Shown one piece after another: positions 39,690 to 47,986 of a stretch of DNA of 64,000 nt (the first letter of the stretch is position 1; each line of letters begins with the position of its first letter). The notes beneath the pieces are model-generated. The model searched no databases. It saw only the letters and a program-made list of their open reading frames with translations, and was not told the origin of the DNA. Both the position numbers and the translations under genes were made by a program. The stretch is taken from NCBI GenBank assembly GCA_002494495.1, contig DACB01000007.1, positions 198,076-262,075 of the forward strand. Reading direction: 5' to 3'. The stretch comes from Methanobacterium sp. UBA294. Its GTDB lineage: Archaea > Methanobacteriota > Methanobacteria > Methanobacteriales > Methanobacteriaceae.

Positions 39690-41051
39690 TTATAGTTTAT
39701 AAAAATACTTATTAAAAAATTGTGGATTTAATTCTGCTTTAAAATAGTGTTTTCGCTTTATCCACACAAAACCATCTCCTTTAGATATAACTGCAACATC
39801 TATAGCGCCACCAACAGTCTCATCTTCATGAAAAGTAAATTTTCGTTTTAATGATGTTAAATGCACTAAAGATTCAGCCATAGAAGCTAAATCGTCTTTA
39901 GGAAGGGTAGCAACAGCCATCAAAATAGGATATTCATGTTTTTTCTTTTGGTTTTTCATTTCATTTTTATAATCATCAAATAAAACTTTGGTTTCTTCTT
40001 CAATTTTTTGTACTTTTTCTTTTAATTCGTCTATTAATTTAGAACCTGTTCCATCATCGACCTCTTCAACTATCTGCAAAAAAGTAGATGGTAGATCATT
40101 AAATAGTCTTTCTAAATATCCTTCGGAATATTCATCATACTCTGGAATAACTCCTTCTAAAAATGAATCGACCATTTCATGCTGTGCAAATGGAATTATT
40201 CTAGCAGAATCATCTATAGCAATAGATGCAGTTTCATTACTATTATCTAAAATTTTTAACTTGTTGTTGATCATTCCACAAATAGTATAAGAAATTACAG
40301 AAGGGTATAGTTCATCATCTCCAAAACCTGCTATAACAACCCCCGAATTAGTATCGTAAAAACCATATACTGCAACCAATCCTAGTTCTTCAGTTGGGTC
40401 ATTATCAAATTCCATATCATCGAAAAATTTAGTAGAAGCATTTTGAATAATCTCTTTATATTCCTTATTTCCCAGAATATCAGAAATAAAATGTTCAGGT
40501 AATTCACCTAAATCTTCCATAACTTTATTTTTTAGATTTTCGGTATGAATTTTTAATAAATCCGTTCTAAGCATTTTGTTTAATTGATCAAACTCTTGAG
40601 ATTCTTCATCTTCATCAACAGAATCTGGACATATTACAGAAACTAAATTTAACGCTAATTTTGTTGTTTCATCTTGATCCTTAATAAAATCTTTAATAGA
40701 TTCTTTAAGTTCATTGAAGTAGCTCTCTACTTGTAATTTAAAAAATTGTTTTTGAACGCTTAAAGAAACAATACTTTCATTTCCATCTAAAGAATTAATA
40801 AATTCATCTGCATATTCTTTTAGAGTTGGGTGATGCTTTTTATCAAAATTATTTCTAAAAACCTTTATTATAGACTCCCATGGAACACCCATAAAGGCAC
40901 TGCTATTATAAACCATTATACCAACAGGATAATACTTAGATAACGTGAATAATTTGTCTGCTGTTTTATGAATCTTTGATCCTGTTGAAGCCGCACTGTC
41001 AGCTGCCAAAGCGATCGCTTTCTTATTTAAAATTGCTATTTCTGCAGTAAT
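39690..41051 (-). CDS. HslV/proteasome-like Ntn hydrolase, apparently started at ATT
   Basis: The sequence before the first usable TTG (41009) continues in frame as TAEIAILNKKAIALAADSAA, a classic proteasome-beta/HslV start. The frame has no ATG, GTG or TTG there, but ATT at 41051 follows GGGGGAT by three bases and a TATA box at 41095-41107. After Met removal Thr1 would be exposed as nucleophile, Asp falls at 17 (AADS) and a Lys at 32 (TADKLF), matching the T1-peptidase triad. VGIMVYNSSAFMGVPWESII resembles HslV-like proteins of bacteria. At 453 residues it is much longer than HslV (about 175), with an acidic helical C-terminal extension. The role in the element is unknown. Confidence 0.75.
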   Translation of the reverse strand: MTAEIAILNKKAIALAADSAASTGSKIHKTADKLFTLSKYYPVGIMVYNSSAFMGVPWESIIKVFRNNFDKKHHPTLKEYADEFINSLDGNESIVSLSVQKQFFKLQVESYFNELKESIKDFIKDQDETTKLALNLVSVICPDSVDEDEESQEFDQLNKMLRTDLLKIHTENLKNKVMEDLGELPEHFISDILGNKEYKEIIQNASTKFFDDMEFDNDPTEELGLVAVYGFYDTNSGVVIAGFGDDELYPSVISYTICGMINNKLKILDNSNETASIAIDDSARIIPFAQHEMVDSFLEGVIPEYDEYSEGYLERLFNDLPSTFLQIVEEVDDGTGSKLIDELKEKVQKIEEETKVLFDDYKNEMKNQKKKHEYPILMAVATLPKDDLASMAESLVHLTSLKRKFTFHEDETVGGAIDVAVISKGDGFVWIKRKHYFKAELNPQFFNKYFYKL

Positions 41052-41094
41052 ATTATCCCCCCAAAATAATCTAATGTAATATGGATTGGGTTTG

Positions 41095-41107
41095 ATATAT
41101 ATAAATT
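41095..41107 (-). promoter_or_regulatory. TATA box of the HslV-like gene
   Basis: On the minus strand the sequence reads AATTTATATATAT, a strong archaeal TATA box. A start of transcription about 25 bases downstream (near 41073) leaves a leader of about 22 bases with GGGGGGAT and then the ATT at 41051, which supports that start. Confidence 0.55.
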
Positions 41108-41230
41108 AACCTTTCTGATTAGGGAAAGAGTATGGTTCCCAACTATGAGTTTTCCTGATAATTCCTTTGAAATAAACTTATTAGGAGATTACCCCAAAGA
41201 TAGAGGGTATTTTTTTCATTATTTCAATTG

Positions 41231-41243
41231 TTCTACAGTAGAA
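41231..41243. repeat. Palindrome TTCTACAGTAGAA, copy 2 of 3
   Basis: Identical to 34215-34227 and 47987-47999, here extended to TTGTTCTACAGTAGAAAACTA. The GC-rich CCTGGTTCCCGGGAGGGCC follows at about 41267, and GTTATAGATATTCATTTC later, partly shared with the 34215 copy. Confidence 0.5.
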
Positions 41244-41396
41244 AACTACCGTCTATAAATTTAAATCCTGGTTCCCGGGAGGGCCCCGTTATAGATATTC
41301 ATTTCACTTTGAAAGTAAGATAAAATCGATTAACTTATATTAAGTTTTAATTAATAATACTAAATATTGAATCTATTAAAATATTAGGTCGTTTAA

Positions 41397-44300
41397 ATGG
41401 CTGTAAATCCATATCAAACTTATTTTAAGGGTATTAAGGCCAGTTATGGTGAGGGAACTGAATATACTTCTCGTACTTATTTTGAAAATCTTCTAAATGA
41501 AATAAAGCCTGATAAATACATCAACGTCATTCATGAGCCTAAAAAAGATGAAAGTATTAGTGGTAGGCCTGACTTTAAAATAGAAAAGAACGGATTAGTC
41601 ATAGGCTATATAGAAACTAAAATCATAGGTTTTAACCTGGATGAAATAATAGAAGGAACTACTAGCAGGGAATCAAAACAACTGAAAAAGTACCTAAAGG
41701 TTAGTCCTAACCTGATTCTTACCAATTATAATGAGTTCATTTTATTTAAGAATGGAATACAAGTAGAAAGGTGTGTACTATTCTTCCCTTCTACTGATAA
41801 AAGGCTAGATAAGTCGAATATCTCTAATCTTAATGGATTATTTAATTCTTTTTTTACCATTCCTCCTAAGCAAACCATTAGTCCTAAAAAGCTTTCTAGT
41901 TTACTTGCTGAAAGAACTAAATTATTTGGGGGTTTCTTAAAGGATTTATTAGTAAGTGAAGAAGAAAATGAATTTAAGGATCGATTACTTGGATTAAAAA
42001 ATGTAATAGAAGATACTTTAATAGAGGATTTTAGTCTAGATGATTTTATAGATGCTTATGCTCAAACCATAACCTATGGATTGTTTTTAGCTGAAATAAA
42101 TTCAAAAAGGAATATCAGTGAAGATAATGCTCATAAATTTATCCCTAAATCGATGGGAATCCTTAGAGATTTATTTAAAACTATAGATATTGAAGATATC
42201 CCAGATAGTATCGACTGGATTTTAGAAGAAATTATAGACATCCTAAATAGGATAGATAGAAAAGAACTAAAAAATAACTTCTCTTTTAGTAAAATCTACG
42301 ATTATGAAGACCCTTATGTCTATTTCTATGAAAATTTCTTAGGAGATTACGATAAAACTAAGAGAAAATCCAAAGGAGTTTATTATACTCCCATCCCTGT
42401 TGTTAATTTTATAGTAAACAGTATAAATTATCTTTTAAAAGAAAATTTTAATCCTGAAGGTTTAAAAGGCGAAGATATAAAAGTTCTAGACTTTGCTACA
42501 GGAACCGGAACTTTCCTTCTAGAAGCTTTTAGAATAGCCTTAGAAAGTACAGATGAAGGCATGAAAGACAGCTTAGTTCATGAACGCCTTCTAAAGAACT
42601 ACCATGGATTTGAATATCTCATAGCTCCCTATACCATAGCTCATTTAAAGCTTTCACAATATCTTAAAGAGATAGGATACCCCCTAAAAGATAATGAGCG
42701 ATTTAAAATTTACTTAACCGACACTTTAGATAGATCCGAACATAAAGGATTAGATTATTTTACTAAATTAACTAAAGAAGGCTTAGACGCTAACAGAATA
42801 AAGATTACAGAAGATATACTAGTTTTAATGGGAAATCCTCCTTACAGCTCGGAATCAAAAAATAATAAAGAATGGATATTAAAATTAAATGAAACTTATA
42901 AAAAAGGCTTAGAAGATGAAAAGAATAAAAAACCTTTGAATGATGACTATGTTAAATTCATTAGATATGCTCAGTGGAAAATAGAAAGCAACGGAAAAGG
43001 GATTATCGGGATAATATCAAATAATTCTTACCTATCAGGACGTATTCATAGAACTATGAGAAAAGAGCTCTGTAAAACGTTTGATAAAATTTACATTTTA
43101 AATTTACATGGTGATAAAAATAAGGGAGAACCTGATGATAACGTTTTTGATATCAAACAAGGTGTATCAATAGCTTTATTTATAAAATTAAAAGATTCTC
43201 TGGAAAATAAGGAATTTTATTATTTTTCTACATTAGACAATACTATAATGGACAGAGAATTAAAATATATGTTTTTATTGAGTGATAATCATATTAATGG
43301 AATACAATGGCGTGAATTAAATCCAAATAGTCCAAATTATTTATTTATTCCTGAAGATGGAACTTATAAAGAAGAGTATGGTGAAGGGATATCAATAGAC
43401 CAAATTTTTAGTGAATATGAAAGTGGATTTCAGTCGCATCGTGATAAAGTAACAATTCATTTTGAAATTGGAGAATTGATTGATATCCTTGTTGATTTAA
43501 TTAAATTAACCCCTGAAGAGTTTATAACAGAATATAAATTACCAAAAGAAGGTAGAGATTGGTCTGTAGCCGGGGCTAAAGATGGAATAATTGAGAATAT
43601 TCAAAATTTATTAGGTAAACCCATTAACAACATAGCTGAAATTACAGATTCTGATTGGAGTAAAATAAAGCAAGAGCGAATAGTTAATATCCAATACAGA
43701 GCATTTGATGACAGATGGACTTATTATTATAATAAATCTAAAAGCTTTTTTGCGTACCCCCGATATGAACTGATGCAACATTTAATTTCTAAAGGGAATC
43801 TAGGACTTATAACAGTAAAATCAACCTCAAAGGATTGGAAACATATTTTTGTAACTGAAAAACCTAGTGATGGACATTCAATTAGTGATAGAAGCTATGT
43901 ATTTCCTCTCTACATTGATAAAAAAGCTAATTTCACAAAAGAGTTCGAAAAATTCATTGTGAAGAAATATTCAACCCTACCCAAACCAGAAGAAATATTT
44001 GGTTATATTTATGCAATTTTAAACTCTAGCAAATACCCGGAGAAATATAACGGATTCTTGAAAAGAGATTTCCCTCGTATTAAACTTACAAATGACTTTA
44101 AGAGATTTAAATTAATGTCTAAATTAGGATTAAAACTTGTTGATACCCATTTGCTAAAAAAGGGATATGAAAATTCAGAGTTAGCAAAATTTCCGATTAA
44201 TGGAACTAACGAACTATCAAAAATCAAATATAATAAAAAGAAGGAGCTATTATTCATCAATAAAGACCAGTATTTTGAAAATGTACCTGAGTATCTCTGG

Positions 44301-44471
44301 AATTATTATATAGGAGATTATAAAGTATTATATAAATGGTTAAGCTATCGTAAAGGTAGAATATTAACATTCAATGAAATAAACCACATTCAGAAAGTTT
44401 TAAGAGCTTTAAATGAAACCATTTCTATTAAAGATGAGATAGACCAAGTTTATAAAAAATTAGATTTTTAA
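41397..44471 (+). CDS. Single-chain restriction-modification enzyme (type IIG/ISP-like)
   Basis: A 1024-residue protein joining nuclease and N6-adenine methyltransferase. An N-terminal PD-(D/E)XK nuclease is read from SGRPDFKI (Asp59) and YIETK (Glu73, Lys75). The methylase has SAM motif I KVLDFATGTGTFLLEAF near 363 and the catalytic motif IV MGNPPYSSES near 479. The C-terminal part (YRAFDDRWTYYYNKSK, SISDRSYVFPLYI) matches the specificity region of type ISP enzymes. The SF2 helicase that type ISP enzymes carry between nuclease and methylase is absent, and length fits type IIG. All catalytic residues are kept, so it is probably active. No separate specificity or antirestriction gene is seen. 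Confidence 0.88.
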   Translation: MAVNPYQTYFKGIKASYGEGTEYTSRTYFENLLNEIKPDKYINVIHEPKKDESISGRPDFKIEKNGLVIGYIETKIIGFNLDEIIEGTTSRESKQLKKYLKVSPNLILTNYNEFILFKNGIQVERCVLFFPSTDKRLDKSNISNLNGLFNSFFTIPPKQTISPKKLSSLLAERTKLFGGFLKDLLVSEEENEFKDRLLGLKNVIEDTLIEDFSLDDFIDAYAQTITYGLFLAEINSKRNISEDNAHKFIPKSMGILRDLFKTIDIEDIPDSIDWILEEIIDILNRIDRKELKNNFSFSKIYDYEDPYVYFYENFLGDYDKTKRKSKGVYYTPIPVVNFIVNSINYLLKENFNPEGLKGEDIKVLDFATGTGTFLLEAFRIALESTDEGMKDSLVHERLLKNYHGFEYLIAPYTIAHLKLSQYLKEIGYPLKDNERFKIYLTDTLDRSEHKGLDYFTKLTKEGLDANRIKITEDILVLMGNPPYSSESKNNKEWILKLNETYKKGLEDEKNKKPLNDDYVKFIRYAQWKIESNGKGIIGIISNNSYLSGRIHRTMRKELCKTFDKIYILNLHGDKNKGEPDDNVFDIKQGVSIALFIKLKDSLENKEFYYFSTLDNTIMDRELKYMFLLSDNHINGIQWRELNPNSPNYLFIPEDGTYKEEYGEGISIDQIFSEYESGFQSHRDKVTIHFEIGELIDILVDLIKLTPEEFITEYKLPKEGRDWSVAGAKDGIIENIQNLLGKPINNIAEITDSDWSKIKQERIVNIQYRAFDDRWTYYYNKSKSFFAYPRYELMQHLISKGNLGLITVKSTSKDWKHIFVTEKPSDGHSISDRSYVFPLYIDKKANFTKEFEKFIVKKYSTLPKPEEIFGYIYAILNSSKYPEKYNGFLKRDFPRIKLTNDFKRFKLMSKLGLKLVDTHLLKKGYENSELAKFPINGTNELSKIKYNKKKELLFINKDQYFENVPEYLWNYYIGDYKVLYKWLSYRKGRILTFNEINHIQKVLRALNETISIKDEIDQVYKKLDF

Positions 44472-44486
44472 GACTGCAAATGGGGG

Positions 44487-44846
44487 ATGAAATTGTTAGA
44501 ATTTGAGGAAATACGATTGAATTATGCAATTATTAGGAGTATAGGGGATGTAGAACTTCCAATTCCTAAAAGTTTCTTTTTATATTTTAGTGATGATGAA
44601 CTTAAAGAAGAATCTATCCCAAAATTAGAAAATGCATTAAGTGAACATGATTTTACAGTAGATGATGCAGATATAAAATTCCAAATTTATTTTGATGAAC
44701 AATGGAGAAAATATAAAATATTAATGGATGTAGCTTACTGGTATCTAGAATCAGAGGGTGATAAGGGCATTCCTGATATAGAAACTGTTGAGAAGTTATA
44801 TCGTCCTGATTTTGAAGAGTTTTATAAAAAGAATAGGCCTTACTAA
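44487..44846 (+). CDS. Hypothetical acidic protein downstream of the RM gene
   Basis: Not recognised. A 119-residue acidic soluble protein, rich in Glu/Asp, with a mixed alpha/beta profile (LPIPKSFFLYFSDDELKEES; YKILMDVAYWYLESEGDK). It starts 15 bases after the RM stop and is almost certainly co-transcribed. The GGGGG run touches the ATG at 44487, so the TTG at 44493 (giving MLEFEEIR) is a better-spaced start. It could be an accessory of the RM enzyme. Confidence 0.6.
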   Translation: MKLLEFEEIRLNYAIIRSIGDVELPIPKSFFLYFSDDELKEESIPKLENALSEHDFTVDDADIKFQIYFDEQWRKYKILMDVAYWYLESEGDKGIPDIETVEKLYRPDFEEFYKKNRPY

Positions 44847-44923
44847 TTTTAATCCCTAGAGTTACCGGGTTACCATCTATTTTGAAACTTTAAAACTTGC
44901 AAATTAATGGGAGCGGGCTTTGA

Positions 44924-45403
44924 ATGATAGCTAAATGTGTTTTATGTGGAACTGAATATCAATTAGATGATGGAGAAAACCCCCAAAACTTTCAATGTGA
45001 TTGTGGAGGGGCATTAATGCACACCATAAACCAAAACCCGGGTATTAAAACAAATTCCACTAAAAAAAGGGTTAGTAAAAACCATAAAATCTTTATTTAC
45101 AGCATAATAATGGTTATTGCTCTAGATATTATATGGGCTCTTTATCTAATCACTGGAACAGTTCAAGGTATCTTAAGTCTTTTAATCCCTGTTTACATGG
45201 GTTACAATCTACCTAAAGACAAAATAATTAAATATCTTACAGTTTATTCTATTATTTCAGCAATACTTTTAGCTATATTAGGTGGATTTCCTTCTGGTTT
45301 TATAGGAATTATAATATTCCTAGTATTCCTAGGGGTTAATATTGTCCTGGGATATATTGGAATGTACTTAAAACGATTTATAAGTAGTAAAAATAAAAAC
45401 TAA
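44924..45403 (+). CDS. Zinc-ribbon membrane protein
   Basis: A 159-residue protein with an N-terminal zinc ribbon (CVLCGTEY ... FQCDCGGAL, four cysteines), a basic linker KKRVSKNHK, and hydrophobic segments near residues 57-78, 80-95, 105-122 and 127-150. Such small zinc-ribbon/membrane proteins are common in methanogen genomes and mobile elements; function unknown. GGGAGCGGGCT precedes the ATG. It lies 77 bases after the previous gene; the last in this plus-strand run. Confidence 0.68.
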   Translation: MIAKCVLCGTEYQLDDGENPQNFQCDCGGALMHTINQNPGIKTNSTKKRVSKNHKIFIYSIIMVIALDIIWALYLITGTVQGILSLLIPVYMGYNLPKDKIIKYLTVYSIISAILLAILGGFPSGFIGIIIFLVFLGVNIVLGYIGMYLKRFISSKNKN

Positions 45404-45417
45404 TCCCTGGAATTAAC

Positions 45418-45464
45418 GGGCTGCTCTATACGATCAGTTGAAAGTATAGTGGATCTAGCAACCC
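45418..45464. repeat. Long imperfect hairpin after the zinc-ribbon gene
   Basis: GGG-C-TGCT (45418-45425) pairs with AGCA-A-CCC (45457-45464), and inside it CTATAC (45426-45431) pairs with GTATAG (45444-45449), leaving a 12-base loop and a seven-base bulge TGGATCT. The 47-base structure lies 15 bases after a stop codon. It could be a transcript end, a small structured RNA, or a single-strand origin of the element. Confidence 0.45.
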
Positions 45465-45527
45465 TTCACCCCAAGTCCTTAATATATAGGAAATTGGTCG
45501 TCCTCTAATATCTCGGTTAGATTCTTT

Positions 45528-45564
45528 CACAGGGGCCCCCTGTGATACTCTGGGAGTATCTCCC
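45528..45564. terminator. Two adjacent GC-rich palindromes between convergent genes
   Basis: CACAGGGG and CCCCTGTG (45528-45544) form a perfect eight-pair stem around one C. Directly after it, ATACTC-TGG-GAGTAT (45545-45559) overlaps GGGAG-TAT-CTCCC (45552-45564), two stems that exclude each other. They lie between convergent transcription units and may act as a two-way terminator, or as a protein-binding or replication site. Confidence 0.4.
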
Positions 45565-45619
45565 AAAGGCCATAAATTCAATGAGTGATTTTATGACAGT
45601 GATACATTTAATTGACAAT

Positions 45620-46093
45620 TTAAAATTTCCAGCCAAGATGTTCCATCATATCTAATAATGTCATATAACGTACACTTAACACGTCACATACGTAAGGTAT
45701 TTTTCTTAAAGGGTGCTTATGCAATGTTTCATTGGTGACTACAATGGCACTTCTAGATTCAGCACAAGCAATTATATGAGGATCAGCCCAAACGCCTGTA
45801 TCTGGAGCATGATTCCTGAAAACTTCAAAATCAGAGTTATTCATTATTTCAGTAAGGATATCTTCTTCATCCTCGCCTGATTCTATAAAAAACTCAGGTA
45901 AATCTTTCCATCGAGCCACTACAGGATCAAATTCGTCATGTTCTTGTTTAATCTCATTCAAAACATCTTTCACTGAAAAAAGTTCACCCTCATCTATTAA
46001 ATCATAAATATTATTCCATAAGCCTTCAAATACCGTGGAAGGGTACTGTCTTTCAAGATCGATTAAACAATTAGTATCAATACAATAACTCAA
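45620..46093 (-). CDS. DUF4411 PIN-like nuclease, probable toxin
   Basis: A 157-residue DUF4411 protein, a PIN-domain relative. Acidic residues of the nuclease centre are seen at Asp6 (YCIDTNCLID), Glu47 (VLNEIKQEHDE), Asp104 (GVWADPHIIACA) and the late VVTNETLHKHPLRKIPYVC. The start codon lies only three bases after the stop of the ImmA/IrrE gene, so translation is coupled. DUF4411 genes are typically found paired with HTH-ImmA/IrrE genes as toxin-antitoxin-like modules. The target RNA is unknown. Confidence 0.82.
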   Translation of the reverse strand: MSYCIDTNCLIDLERQYPSTVFEGLWNNIYDLIDEGELFSVKDVLNEIKQEHDEFDPVVARWKDLPEFFIESGEDEEDILTEIMNNSDFEVFRNHAPDTGVWADPHIIACAESRSAIVVTNETLHKHPLRKIPYVCDVLSVRYMTLLDMMEHLGWKF

Positions 46094-46096
46094 ATT

Positions 46097-47242
46097 TTAT
46101 TTACCCCCTACGCTCTCTTGAAGATCGGGGATATGCTTAAGTTTAACACCACCTAAGTATCTTGAAAATTCTACAGAATTAACATCACCCTTCTCATAAG
46201 CATCTATAACAACTTTAGTAAATAATCTTCCATTTAATTTTAAAATTGTCCTATAATCGAATGCCCCACCACCACGTTCTTGCTTTGGTTTTTGTAGGTA
46301 TTCTTCCTTCCAACGATTAATTGTTTGATCGTAATCTGCCTGGGATATCTTATTTAAAATTCTTAAACGAGTTAATATAACATCTCTACTTACTCCAAAA
46401 ATATGTGATAAGTGGACGATATCATTATCAATGAATTTTACAATTCGATTTTGTTCAATTAACTCTTCTAAATAATTTTCAGGTACTAATATTTCACCAG
46501 CTAACCTATTACAAAATACTTCAATTGTACGAGTTTCAGTTAAATCACATATAGCATTATTATTTTGGATTATATGAATTAATTCATGAAGTAATGTAAA
46601 TATTCGTGCATTAGGGCTATCAGACCCATTTAAAAGAATTATTGGGAAAGGAAATTCGCTTATTGATAATCCTCTAAATTCTTCTACATCCACTCCTCTG
46701 GTTTCAAAAATTAAAATATTTAAATTTTCAACAGCCTTTTTCCATTCTTTCAGAGCAAAATAGTGTTTATTATCTTCCCTTCCCCATTTCATCTGTTCTT
46801 CAATGTTAATTTCTAAAATTTTCCTAATAATATGTGAATATGATAATGTATTTTTTTTAGTGAATTCAATCGAAGAAAATGGATTAAACGAAGTAATATC
46901 CTGATCTAATAAATCTAAAATAATATTTCTACGTTTGATTGCTCTACGAATTTCATAAATAAAATTTGGGCTTTTATGGGTGGTTATTTCGGTAAGAGTT
47001 CTGTAATCTGTAAATTCTTCTTCAAAGCTTTTTTTGGGATTCTTAATTAAGAAAAAGGTTGCTGGACGTTTGTATTTATTTCCTAATTGTCTTAATTGAT
47101 TCCATGTTGGTTTTTTTTCTCCAGATTCCCATTTTATAACGTTTCCTCTGATTGATTTTGGAAGTGAGTTTACATCGTCGTATCCTGCATCTTTTCTAAA
47201 CCAGACTAAGACATTTGGATCAACATTAACTTTTGCAGACAT
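46097..47242 (-). CDS. HTH and ImmA/IrrE-family metallopeptidase, probable antitoxin
   Basis: A 381-residue protein with an N-terminal Xre-type helix-turn-helix region (VWFRKDAGYDDVNSLP to RQLGNKYKRPATFFL, where the motif 'WESGEKKPTWNQLRQLG' is typical) and a zinc peptidase domain carrying TLLHELIHIIQNN (HExxH) near residue 214, followed by VFCNRLAGEILVPE. Such proteins cleave repressors or act as antitoxins. It precedes the DUF4411 gene with a three-base gap. Its promoter lies between it and the ribbon-helix-helix gene upstream, only 38 bases away, so all three may form one operon. Confidence 0.88.
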   Translation of the reverse strand: MSAKVNVDPNVLVWFRKDAGYDDVNSLPKSIRGNVIKWESGEKKPTWNQLRQLGNKYKRPATFFLIKNPKKSFEEEFTDYRTLTEITTHKSPNFIYEIRRAIKRRNIILDLLDQDITSFNPFSSIEFTKKNTLSYSHIIRKILEINIEEQMKWGREDNKHYFALKEWKKAVENLNILIFETRGVDVEEFRGLSISEFPFPIILLNGSDSPNARIFTLLHELIHIIQNNNAICDLTETRTIEVFCNRLAGEILVPENYLEELIEQNRIVKFIDNDIVHLSHIFGVSRDVILTRLRILNKISQADYDQTINRWKEEYLQKPKQERGGGAFDYRTILKLNGRLFTKVVIDAYEKGDVNSVEFSRYLGGVKLKHIPDLQESVGGK

Positions 47243-47280
47243 AATCTCACCTGTATTTATTATTTAGATTTTATGATTAA

Positions 47281-47445
47281 TTAATTTGCATGATTTTCCA
47301 GATATTCTACGACGGCTTCCCTAATGTAATGGCTGACAGGGTTACCCCCTCTCGAATCAGCATATTCTCTTAAACGATTTAAGTCGTCAGCCTTTAACTT
47401 GATTGTTATTTGCTTCATTTTTTTAGTTTCGTTATCTGCTGACAT
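47281..47445 (-). CDS. Ribbon-helix-helix regulator, 54 residues
   Basis: A short CopG/Arc-type DNA-binding protein. The ribbon strand KQITIKLKADDLNRL is followed by REYADSRGGNPVSHYIREAV and VEYLENHAN, the classic two-helix ending (VSxYIREAVxEYL). The ATG at 47445 has GGGTGT ahead and a TATA box ATATAAATATA (minus strand, 47486-47496) at the right distance. It is probably the autoregulator of the ImmA/IrrE-DUF4411 module directly downstream on the same strand. Confidence 0.8.
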   Translation of the reverse strand: MSADNETKKMKQITIKLKADDLNRLREYADSRGGNPVSHYIREAVVEYLENHAN

Positions 47446-47485
47446 TCTTTACACCCAACTTAACTATTTAGTGTATGTATCAGAC

Positions 47486-47583
47486 TATATTTATATGTTA
47501 TTAAAATTTAAAATAAATTATTTAAAGTTTATAAGAGTTTTTTCTACATTTATTGAACTTCGTTAAATCTATATATGACGAAG
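47486..47583 (-). promoter_or_regulatory. Promoter region of the RHH-ImmA/IrrE-DUF4411 unit with upstream inverted repeat
   Basis: The TATA box lies at 47486-47496. Further upstream CTTCGT (47558-47563) and ACGAAG (47578-47583) form an inverted repeat around TAAATCTATATATG, which could be an operator for the ribbon-helix-helix protein or belong to a promoter reading the other way. Confidence 0.4.
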
Positions 47584-47629
47584 TAAAATTTAAAATTATA
47601 TTCATAATTTAGAAGGTGTAAATAGAAAA

Positions 47630-47848
47630 TTAAACCCGTTCAAGCTTTCTATTAATAATTACTTTAATTATACGGTCAGTTTTTTCTACATCGATAAGAT
47701 AGTAATTCTCACTAAAATCTTTCAAATCCTGACTTAGTAATTGTTTAAAATATACCTTCTCCCCTTCTTTCCTTTTGAGAACCTCATATACATCATCTAT
47801 ATATGAATTCCGTTCGATATGAAGAAGTCCTTCTCCATGGGAATGCAT
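47630..47848 (-). CDS. Hypothetical protein, 72 residues
   Basis: Not recognised. A short basic/acidic protein with a beta-strand end (YYLIDVEKTDRIIKVIINRK) and a helical middle (EVLKRKEGEKVYFKQLLSQ). No ribosome-binding site is seen ahead of the ATG at 47848; it follows a 21-codon frame by 14 bases and may depend on translation of that. It could be a small regulator of the element. Moderate doubt whether it is real. Confidence 0.4.
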   Translation of the reverse strand: MHSHGEGLLHIERNSYIDDVYEVLKRKEGEKVYFKQLLSQDLKDFSENYYLIDVEKTDRIIKVIINRKLERV

Positions 47849-47862
47849 TATAAAACGACTTA

Positions 47863-47928
47863 CTATTCATTTGGAATCACGATAGGACGACCTTCAATTA
47901 CTATCTCTATAGGTACTGGTAAAGCCAT
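47863..47928 (-). CDS. Possible 21-residue micro-ORF
   Basis: ATG at 47928 with an excellent GGTGAT site four bases ahead, reading MALPVPIEIVIEGRPIVIPN and one more Glu, then stop. It sits 14 bases ahead of the 72-residue frame, so it may be a leader peptide or a real microprotein. Length too short for any homology call. Confidence 0.3.
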   Translation of the reverse strand: MALPVPIEIVIEGRPIVIPNE

Positions 47929-47986
47929 TTAAATCACCATTAGTTTATTGTTCACAATATGATATTTATTTATTACTTTGGGATTG

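Larger units (their letters stand above)
41052..41396. other. Gene-free stretch between divergent Ntn hydrolase and RM genes
   Basis: About 345 bases. It contains the Ntn hydrolase promoter, a palindrome at 41231-41243, a GC-rich patch TCCCGGGAGGGCCCC near 41272-41287 that is itself partly palindromic, and AT-rich DNA before the RM start at 41397. No gene is seen. Confidence 0.5.
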
